Source of the DNA: an uncultured Ruminococcus sp.
GTDB lineage: Bacteria > Bacillota > Clostridia > Oscillospirales > Acutalibacteraceae
Reading direction: 5' to 3'
Length of the DNA stretch: 11,896 nucleotides
Assembly: GCA_902773045.1 (NCBI GenBank)
Contig: CACYDE010000045.1
Location: 1-11,896, forward strand
The first letter of the stretch is position 1. Each line of letters starts with the position of its first letter. The position numbers were made by a program, and so were the translations under genes. Positions 6,635 to 11,896 of the stretch are shown here, piece by piece. Below the pieces are notes generated by a model that did no database searches, had not been told where the DNA came from, and saw only the letters and a program-made list of their open reading frames with translations.

Positions 6635-7828
6635 ATGCCGAAAGACTATGACCTTGATGACGGAGACGAAAGAAGACGACGAAGACGAAGAAAGAAAAAA
6701 GCTTCACGGTTAAAGCTGATTTTGGGATGTGTTTTTGTTCTTGCTGTCTGCTGCACCGTTTTGTTTGCAGTGATGAAATGGGACAAGATCTCACCGGTGG
6801 GTTTTGCCGAATGGATAAATTTTTCGGATTCGAAAAACTCGGCTTTTTCATCGAAAATTTCGGGGATCTCGGTTTTGGAAAAGAATTTCAATGCTTTGGA
6901 CAACGGAATAATATATGTCAGCGACACATCTGTCGTCTGTTTGAATCATGACGGTGAGAGTATTTATTCCGAACAGCACAATTTCACAAATCCGCTTATC
7001 AAAAGTTCGGGAGTCTATTCGATAGCTTTCAATGAGGGCGGCGCAAATTTCCGTGTTTTTTCCGACAAGGGCGAGATCCAAAGAGGAGTTCAGGGAACGT
7101 CGATCACAGACTGCGATATCAACTCGTCGGGGATCTACTGCGTTATTTCGGATCAGACCGGGTATCTTTCCAATTTTTCGGTTTACGGGAATGATAACGA
7201 GTTTATCTATTCTTATTTTTTCAATGATTTTTATGCGGTCACGGTTTCAATGAGCAGCGACGGAAAAAAAGCCGTGGTGGGTGCAGTGAATTCCGTTGAC
7301 GGAAGACTCGTTTCTAAAGTTTATATTCTTGACTTTTCAAGTACATCTCCGCTGAATGTCTTCACTTACAGCGATCGGATGGTTTATGAGGTCAAATTCA
7401 TTGAGGATGAAAAATGCGCCGTAATCACAGATTCATTGGTTTCCGTAATAGATTGTTCAAAGGGAAGCGAGGTTCCTTACACGTTTGACGACAAGGTACT
7501 GACGGCTTATGACGTTTCATTCGGAAATAATATTGTTCTCTCTCTATCTCGTTCGGATGACGGACGTGACTGCAATATTGTGACTATTGATACCAAGGGT
7601 AATGAGATCGGAAGCTTTGAAACCGATCTGAAGATCACGTCGATAGATGTAAAAAAAGAAAAGATCGCGCTTCTTTCAACCGATCTTGTTTATCTCTATA
7701 ATTCATACGGAGACAGCTTCGGATCATGGGAGGTAGGAAACGACGCGAAAAGTATTATCCTTCCTCAGGAAAAAACAGTCTTTATCCTTGGCGTTTCGGA
7801 AATAAGAAAGATCAGTCTGAAAAAATAA
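6635..7828 (+). CDS. Membrane-anchored beta-propeller-like protein, DUF5711-type
   Basis: A 397-aa protein of unknown function. It opens with an acidic patch, then a run of seven arginines and lysines (13-22), then one membrane helix at about 27-47; by the positive-inside rule the short N-terminus is cytoplasmic and the large C-terminal part lies outside. That part is made of repeated beta-strand units of the kind IYCVISDQTGYLSNF or VAVIDCSKGSE-like, consistent with a WD40/PQQ-like propeller. The overall plan matches what I remember of the DUF5711 family of Clostridia, but this is recall, not a search. An AAGGAGG at 6620-6626 gives a strong ribosome binding site. It is preceded by an elaborate dyad-rich leader and followed by a CvpA-family gene, suggesting an envelope role. 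Confidence 0.8.
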   Translation: MPKDYDLDDGDERRRRRRRKKKASRLKLILGCVFVLAVCCTVLFAVMKWDKISPVGFAEWINFSDSKNSAFSSKISGISVLEKNFNALDNGIIYVSDTSVVCLNHDGESIYSEQHNFTNPLIKSSGVYSIAFNEGGANFRVFSDKGEIQRGVQGTSITDCDINSSGIYCVISDQTGYLSNFSVYGNDNEFIYSYFFNDFYAVTVSMSSDGKKAVVGAVNSVDGRLVSKVYILDFSSTSPLNVFTYSDRMVYEVKFIEDEKCAVITDSLVSVIDCSKGSEVPYTFDDKVLTAYDVSFGNNIVLSLSRSDDGRDCNIVTIDTKGNEIGSFETDLKITSIDVKKEKIALLSTDLVYLYNSYGDSFGSWEVGNDAKSIILPQEKTVFILGVSEIRKISLKK

Positions 7829-7914
7829 TTTTTAACAGAGCAGATCCGAATTGCTTTCAGGAAGACTTTTTATTATTTTGTTATGCCGCAGCCGGGAAGA
7901 GACAGTCAAACGTC

Positions 7915-7930
7915 AAATTGCGGAGAAAAA
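7915..7930. repeat. 16-mer copy 2, also found at 6537-6552
   Basis: Exact second copy of AAATTGCGGAGAAAAA, about 1.4 kb from the first and 86 bp ahead of the CvpA-family gene. The rest of the 7829-8015 spacer shows a 7-bp inverted repeat (AATTATT 7940-7946 / AATAATT 7990-7996) but no clear promoter or terminator. Confidence 0.7.
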
Positions 7931-7936
7931 TGTAAA

Positions 7937-8014
7937 ATGAATTATTTTTCAAACAGCATTAATGAAAGTTTTTTATCTTGCAATCGGATAATAATTAAGA
8001 AAGAAGGATTATAA
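7937..8014 (+). CDS. Possible 25-aa leader peptide before the CvpA-family gene
   Basis: An ATG at 7937 opens 25 codons ending in TAA at 8012-8014, one base before the next start codon. GGAG at 7922-7925, inside the repeated 16-mer, stands 11 bases upstream as a possible but distant ribosome binding site. The peptide begins MNYFSNSINESF and ends IIIKKEGL. It contains the downstream gene's own ribosome binding site, so translating it could affect that gene. Chance opening is quite possible in AT-rich DNA. Confidence 0.25.
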   Translation: MNYFSNSINESFLSCNRIIIKKEGL

Positions 8015-8015
8015 T

Positions 8016-8738
8016 ATGGGTACAATGCTTGATGTTCTTGTAATAATTGTTGTTGGGATCATGGCTTTCATCGGATTCAGAAAGGGAATTGCTCAGTCGG
8101 TCGTTTCCGTGATAGGAACTGTCGTTGCCGCGGTTATGACTATGTTTCTGTCGAATCCTGTGGCGGAAGCGATCTACAGCGGAGGCTTCAAAACTACTCT
8201 TGTTGAAAAGATAGGAGACGCAATGAAGCTTTACAAACAGTCCGGAAAGGGAAATCTCGTTGAGAATATCATGGATACCATGCCAAAATTTGTCATCAAT
8301 TCCCTTAAAAGCTTCGGAGTGACTTCATCTCAGCTCAATTCGGCAGCAAACGTAAGCCCCGAAAAGGTTGAGGAACTTCTTCACCCGATCATAGTGTCGT
8401 TTATCTCTGTGTTCTCTGCGATATTTCTTTTTATTATTCTTTTGATTATCATTAAAATAATTTCAAGATTTATTGTCAGCGCCATTGATGATTCTGCGAT
8501 AAGCTTCGGAAATCAATTCCTCGGCGCCGTCCTTGGAATCGTGGAGGGTTTTGCTATAGTTATTGTTGCGGCTTTTGTGATAAGGATAACCGTTCCTCAT
8601 CTCAAGGAAGTTCCGGAGATAATTTCCGATTCTTCGATTTCCGAATCTGCTGTATTTAAGGGCATTTATGACAGTTCGTTCCTGACGGATATCGTAGAAA
8701 CAAATACAAAGTCGCCTAACGTTGAGAAGGCAGGTTAG
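8016..8738 (+). CDS. CvpA family membrane protein
   Basis: A 240-aa integral membrane protein of the CvpA (colicin V production) family; its biochemical role is unresolved, with links to envelope homeostasis and purine-operon neighbours in other bacteria. Hydrophobic segments lie near residues 5-20, 26-46, 124-149 and 168-193. The GFRKG motif (20-24) after the first helix and the FGNQFLGAVLGIVEGF stretch (164-179) are family hallmarks. The middle, about 50-120, is soluble and longer than in the smallest members, and the C-terminal tail (about 195-240) is polar. AGAAGGA just upstream of the ATG serves as ribosome binding site. Neighbours (propeller-like membrane protein before, ClpE-type unfoldase after) do not reveal a pathway. 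Confidence 0.88.
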   Translation: MGTMLDVLVIIVVGIMAFIGFRKGIAQSVVSVIGTVVAAVMTMFLSNPVAEAIYSGGFKTTLVEKIGDAMKLYKQSGKGNLVENIMDTMPKFVINSLKSFGVTSSQLNSAANVSPEKVEELLHPIIVSFISVFSAIFLFIILLIIIKIISRFIVSAIDDSAISFGNQFLGAVLGIVEGFAIVIVAAFVIRITVPHLKEVPEIISDSSISESAVFKGIYDSSFLTDIVETNTKSPNVEKAG

Positions 8739-8777
8739 TGTCGTCACACCCTAATATAATATTTAAAAGTTTATTAA

Positions 8778-8816
8778 ATTATACTTAATAATTATCTGAT
8801 AAAAATTAAGTATAAT
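8778..8816. promoter_or_regulatory. 12-bp perfect dyad covering the clpE promoter region
   Basis: ATTATACTTAAT (8778-8789) and ATTAAGTATAAT (8805-8816) are exact reverse complements with a 15-base centre. The right arm ends in a perfect TATAAT (8811-8816), 31 bp ahead of the clpE start, but no good -35 lies 16-18 bp upstream. The layout suggests an operator or an activator-dependent promoter. It is neither the CtsR heptad repeat nor the CIRCE sequence, the usual controllers of clp genes in Firmicutes. An all-AT terminator is less likely because no T-tract follows. Confidence 0.5.
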
Positions 8817-8846
8817 AGTCCATATTTTAGAATTAAGGAGATTGCT

Positions 8847-11180
8847 ATGTTTTGCATAAGATGTAAAAAACGTCCCGCCGTTGTTTTTGTTTCAACGGAC
8901 AAGGATAATTCGCCGAGCGGTTACTGTCTTTCCTGTGCGAAGGAACTTGGAATAAAGCCCGTGAATGATTTGATGGAAAAAATGGGCATTTCCGAAAAGG
9001 AAATAGATCAGCTGTACGATCAGATGGGTGATTTCATGGACGAGAACGGAGATTTTGATATGTCCGCCCTCGGGGATATGTACTCTCAGGCTATGGAAGG
9101 TTTGGGTGAAGAGAGCGAAGAAGACGATGAGGACAACGATTTTTCTCACGGAGCGCCTGCTTTTCCTTTCCTGAAAAATATGTTCGGGAAAAACGAATCA
9201 AAAAATAACAGTGAGAACAATAAAGGCGCGGATCCTTCGGAAAATTCGAAGAAACGAAAAGAAAAGAAAAAGTACAAGCACTTGAGCGCGTACTGCGAAA
9301 ATCTCACGAAAAAAGCCGAAAATAAACAGCTTGACATGATAATAGGAAGAGATAACGAGATCGGAAGAGTGATCCAGATCCTTTCAAGAAGAACGAAAAA
9401 CAATCCGTGTCTTATCGGTGAACCCGGCGTCGGAAAAACCGCGATCGCCGAGGGATTGGCTCAGAGGATCGCATCGGGCGATGTTCCTCAGAGATTAAAG
9501 GATAAGCAGATCTATCTTCTTGATTTGACTTCGCTTGTCGCAGGAACTCAGTTCAGAGGTCAGTTCGAAGCGAGAATAAAGGGACTGACCGCAGAGATCA
9601 AGGAACACGGAAATATTATTCTTTTCATTGATGAGGTTCACAATCTTGTGGGAACAGGTGATTCCGAGGGAACGATGAATGCGGCAAATATTTTGAAGCC
9701 TGCGCTTTCAAGGGGCGAGATACAGGTTATCGGTGCAACAACATTTAACGAGTACAGAAAGTACATAGAGAAAGATTCGGCTCTTGAAAGACGTTTTCAG
9801 CCTGTCACGGTAGCGGAGCCTTCAATCGAGGATACCGTAGATGTTCTTATCGGCGTCAAGGGTTATTATGAGGAATATCATAATGTTACTGTTTCGGATC
9901 TGATGGTAAGACGTGCCGTCGTTGTTTCCGAGAGATATATTACAGACAGATTTCTTCCCGACAAAGCTATAGATCTTCTTGATGAAGCATGCGTCAGCGC
10001 TTCACTGAGAAACAAAAAAGCAGCGGAGTATCAGTCGCTTGTTTCCAAGAGAGACAAGCTCAGCGAACAGGAACAGGACATGACTTCCTCGGAGGACATC
10101 GACTACGCCAAGCTGTCGCTTGTCAGAACCGATCTCGCGAGGCTGAACAAAAAAATTGACGCATTTGACAAAGAGGATCTCGTGACTTCCGTGACTGAGA
10201 ACGATATCGCACATGTCGTTGAGCTTTGGACGGGAATTCCGGCTTCAAAGGTTCAGGAAAACGAACTGAGAAAGCTTGCCGATCTCGATGAGAAGCTGAA
10301 AGCAAAAATTATCGGTCAGGATGAGGCTGTTGAAGCCCTTGCTGCTGCGATAAGAAGAAGCCGCGTTCAGATCAGCCCAAGGAGGCACCCTGCATCGTTT
10401 ATTTTCGTAGGACCTACGGGAGTCGGAAAAACGGAGCTTGTCAAAGTTCTTTCGATGGAACTGTTTGATTCTCCGGAAACTTTGATAAGACTTGATATGT
10501 CGGAATTTATGGAAAAGCATTCCGTTTCGAAAATTATCGGTTCGCCTCCGGGATATGTGGGATACGATGAAGCCGGTCAGGTCACGGAAAAAGTCAGAAG
10601 ACGTCCGTATTCCGTTCTTCTTTTTGACGAGATAGAAAAAGCTCATCCCGATGTTCTGAATATTCTTCTCCAGATCCTTGATGAGGGAAGACTGACCGAC
10701 GCTCACGGAAGAGTCGTTAATTTTGAAAATACGGTTATTATAATGACGAGTAATGCCGGAAGCGATTCGCGTGAGGGTATCCTCGGATTCAACAAGAGTG
10801 AGACGGAAATGAGCCGCGAAAAAGCCATGAAAGCTCTTTCTGATTTCCTGAGACCGGAGTTTCTTGCGAGAGTTGATGAGATCATCAGCTTCAATGCTCT
10901 TACCAGGGAGAATTTCAAAGATATCGCAAAACTCCTTCTCAACGAGTATGTTTCCTCTTTGAAAGAAAAGGGGATCCGTTTTAGCTATGATGACAAAGCC
11001 GTTTCGTATATTGCCGAAAGATCCGGCGGAGGAAAGAGCGGCGCAAGAGACCTGAGGAACTTCATCAGAAAAGAAGTCGAAGACGCGATCACAAACGAGA
11101 TCGTTATGCGCGGCGAGGGAAGCTTCAGTGAGATTTTTGTTTCCGAGGACAACGGAAAGATTGTTCTTGATGTGAAATAA
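8847..11180 (+). CDS. clpE: ClpE-type AAA+ protein unfoldase with N-terminal zinc finger
   Basis: Hsp100 ATPase that unfolds proteins and feeds them to ClpP; cytoplasmic. The 777-aa protein starts with a four-cysteine zinc finger (C3, C6, C27, C30) in place of the Clp-N repeats of ClpC, which defines ClpE. A low-complexity acidic then basic linker spans about 85-143. AAA domain 1 has Walker A GEPGVGKT (191-198), Walker B ILFIDE (258-263) and Arg fingers R315/R316. A short coiled middle domain lies at about 390-440. AAA domain 2 has Walker A GPTGVGKT (522-529), Walker B LLFDE (591-595) and sensor-2 GAR (732-734). The ClpP-docking loop tripeptide LGF is at 646-648. AAGGAG at 8835-8840 sets the start. 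No ClpP or McsA/McsB gene lies nearby. Confidence 0.93.
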   Translation: MFCIRCKKRPAVVFVSTDKDNSPSGYCLSCAKELGIKPVNDLMEKMGISEKEIDQLYDQMGDFMDENGDFDMSALGDMYSQAMEGLGEESEEDDEDNDFSHGAPAFPFLKNMFGKNESKNNSENNKGADPSENSKKRKEKKKYKHLSAYCENLTKKAENKQLDMIIGRDNEIGRVIQILSRRTKNNPCLIGEPGVGKTAIAEGLAQRIASGDVPQRLKDKQIYLLDLTSLVAGTQFRGQFEARIKGLTAEIKEHGNIILFIDEVHNLVGTGDSEGTMNAANILKPALSRGEIQVIGATTFNEYRKYIEKDSALERRFQPVTVAEPSIEDTVDVLIGVKGYYEEYHNVTVSDLMVRRAVVVSERYITDRFLPDKAIDLLDEACVSASLRNKKAAEYQSLVSKRDKLSEQEQDMTSSEDIDYAKLSLVRTDLARLNKKIDAFDKEDLVTSVTENDIAHVVELWTGIPASKVQENELRKLADLDEKLKAKIIGQDEAVEALAAAIRRSRVQISPRRHPASFIFVGPTGVGKTELVKVLSMELFDSPETLIRLDMSEFMEKHSVSKIIGSPPGYVGYDEAGQVTEKVRRRPYSVLLFDEIEKAHPDVLNILLQILDEGRLTDAHGRVVNFENTVIIMTSNAGSDSREGILGFNKSETEMSREKAMKALSDFLRPEFLARVDEIISFNALTRENFKDIAKLLLNEYVSSLKEKGIRFSYDDKAVSYIAERSGGGKSGARDLRNFIRKEVEDAITNEIVMRGEGSFSEIFVSEDNGKIVLDVK

Positions 11181-11205
11181 TATTTTTATTGACAGAGGTG
11201 CGTTT

Positions 11206-11529
11206 ATGTTTGGAAGAAAGAAGTATGAAGGCGAATGTATCGGATTTTACACCGGAGAAGGCGTGATCGACGGAAAACGTTTCAATGAGCGCGGCGGAAT
11301 GGTGAACGGAAACGGAGGCGTTCAGACGGAATTGTATTTCGGAGTTAATAATGCTCATGCCGGAGGAAACAAGAGATATCCTGTATATCAGTATGAAGTA
11401 GGCGGCGTTGTTTATAAAAGAGCCGGGGAGCACGTTTCTTATAACAGCGGTGCGGTTGCGAAAATGCAGGGCAAGCAGTGCAGGGTGATTTATGATGTTA
11501 ACGATCCCGGAAAATCCAAGGCAAAGTGA
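11206..11529 (+). CDS. Small protein, possibly DUF3592-like, downstream of clpE
   Basis: A 107-aa protein I do not recognise with certainty. No membrane segment or signal peptide. Its second half (YPVYQYEVGGVVYKR around 58-72, then VIYDVNDPGK at 94-103) has the pattern of DUF3592 proteins, in which a variable beta domain carries such motifs, but the usual membrane helices are missing. It starts 25 bp after clpE with AGAGGTG at 11194-11200 and so is probably co-transcribed with it. Composition matches the neighbours. The terminator at 11617-11657 closes the unit. A role beside the unfoldase is only suggested by position. Confidence 0.7.
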   Translation: MFGRKKYEGECIGFYTGEGVIDGKRFNERGGMVNGNGGVQTELYFGVNNAHAGGNKRYPVYQYEVGGVVYKRAGEHVSYNSGAVAKMQGKQCRVIYDVNDPGKSKAK

Positions 11530-11616
11530 TCGATCGGTTTTGATGAGTAATCAGTAAAGGCAGCATGAAATTATCGTGTTTCGCTTGATGTGTTTTGTAT
11601 AAACAATGTCCGCAGC

Positions 11617-11657
11617 TTAGGGCAATACCGCGCAATATCTGTGCGGTATTGCCTTAA
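11617..11657 (+). terminator. Strong intrinsic-type terminator after the clpE unit
   Basis: An 18-bp stem joins 11617-11634 to 11640-11657 around a five-base loop (ATATC), with two G-U pairs and an 11-bp perfect GC-bearing core (GGCAATACCGC / GCGGTATTGCC). The following sequence is AT-rich but has no long T-run, so efficiency on the + strand is uncertain; it may act in both directions. The 11530-11616 stretch before it holds nothing I can name. Confidence 0.65.
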
Positions 11658-11662
11658 ATTAA

Positions 11663-11691
11663 TTGACTGAATGTTATTTTTCTGTTATAAT
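11663..11691 (+). promoter_or_regulatory. Near-consensus extended -10 sigma-A promoter
   Basis: TTGACT (11663-11668, five of six) and TATAAT (11686-11691, six of six) are separated by exactly 17 bp, and TGT directly before the -10 makes an extended -10. It is the best promoter in the window. Transcription should start near 11698. It lies six bases after the terminator, so it opens a new unit reading toward 11759. Confidence 0.8.
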
Positions 11692-11758
11692 ATCAATACT
11701 TGTTTATTTATACTGATTTCTGATTAAAAGCTTTAAAAGGGTTTTCGAGGATAATTTT

Positions 11759-11875
11759 CCGGGGACAAGGAAGAAGCCGCAGGCATACTGGCGTACCCCA
11801 AGGGCACGCGCCAATGGGCGTATGTCGAGGACGACAACGCAGCTATGCGCTTACCGGGGCGTCGAACTTGTCCGG
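11759..11875 (+). ncRNA. Candidate structured noncoding RNA with embedded repeat
   Basis: The ends pair: ACAAG plus flanking CCGG (11759-11769) with CTTGTCCGG (11867-11875), as nine pairs with a two-base bulge or seven continuous pairs. Inside are CATAC (11784-11788) / GTATG (11820-11824) enclosing TGGCG (11789-11793) / CGCCA (11809-11813), and GACG (11830-11833) / CGTC (11860-11863) enclosing a CGCA/TGCG tetraloop hairpin (11838-11849). A strong promoter lies 61 bases upstream of the expected first helix. The 28-bp repeat fills the second hairpin. I know of no exact family match; the raiA-type motif of Firmicutes is a candidate to test. One frame stays open to the window end, but its translation is arginine-rich and unlike a protein, and no ribosome binding site precedes its ATG. 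Confidence 0.5.
11793..11820. repeat. 28-bp repeat copy B, inverted relative to 29-56
   Basis: Exact reverse complement of 29-56. Its ends coincide with the helices CATAC/GTATG and TGGCG/CGCCA of the candidate RNA, and the repeat occupies the tip and one side of that hairpin. Confidence 0.85.
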
Positions 11876-11896
11876 ATATTTGTTTGGTTTGCTATA

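Noticed and set aside
7726..7935. A 69-codon + strand frame overlapping the end of the propeller-like gene.
   Set aside because: It lies mostly inside the confident gene, has no ribosome binding site and its translation is not protein-like.
8755..8760. Another TATAAT just after the CvpA-family gene.
   Set aside because: No -35 at proper distance; AT-rich spacer makes chance hexamers likely.
8847..8936. N-terminal cysteine motif read as a separate McsA-like gene.
   Set aside because: The frame runs without a break into the AAA+ domains, and a fused zinc finger is the normal form of ClpE.
11591..11605. Small hairpin TGTTT/AAACA before the main terminator.
   Set aside because: Five AT-rich pairs only, easily due to chance, and the adjacent 18-bp stem explains termination.

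Overview
This looks like a chromosomal window from a low-to-mid GC member of the Clostridia, most likely a gut Ruminococcaceae/Oscillospiraceae-type Firmicute. The inference rests on AGGAG-type ribosome binding sites, sigma-A-like promoters, the order glmM - methyltransferase - ecfA1 - ecfA2 - ecfT - truA, a ClpE-type Hsp100 protein, and a beta-propeller-like membrane protein of a type I associate with Clostridia. No rRNA, tRNA, transposase, prophage gene or CRISPR array is visible. All confident genes are on the + strand.

Layout. Positions 1-96 hold part of a hairpin-bearing dispersed repeat. Positions 161-2384 carry glmM (cell-wall precursor synthesis) and a SAM-dependent RNA methyltransferase. 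Positions 2411-5186 encode the shared energizing module of a group II ECF vitamin/metal importer (EcfA1, EcfA2, EcfT); no substrate-binding S component lies in the window. A 166-bp spacer between ecfA1 and ecfA2 contains a 107-bp element closed by a 10-bp inverted repeat. truA (tRNA pseudouridine synthase) overlaps ecfT, and a small acidic orphan gene follows (5976-6356).

Positions 6357-6634 are gene-free but dense in dyads: a 116-bp inverted-repeat-bounded element, a 16-bp dyad on a promoter, and two long stems that share four bases and so exclude each other. They precede a membrane-anchored beta-propeller-like protein (6635-7828). A CvpA-family membrane protein (8016-8738) follows; a 16-base word upstream of it also occurs in the leader of the preceding gene. 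A 12-bp perfect dyad precedes a ClpE-type unfoldase (8847-11180), which is trailed closely by a small protein of uncertain family (11206-11529).

The last 367 bp have no confident gene but are not empty: an 18-bp stem transcription terminator, then a near-consensus extended -10 promoter, then a GC-rich stretch (11759-11875) that folds into nested helices closed by complementary ends. I read this as a probable noncoding RNA gene. One of its hairpins carries a 28-bp sequence that also occurs, inverted, at positions 29-56, so a dispersed repeat appears to be embedded in the RNA. This 3' end is the most interesting part of the window.
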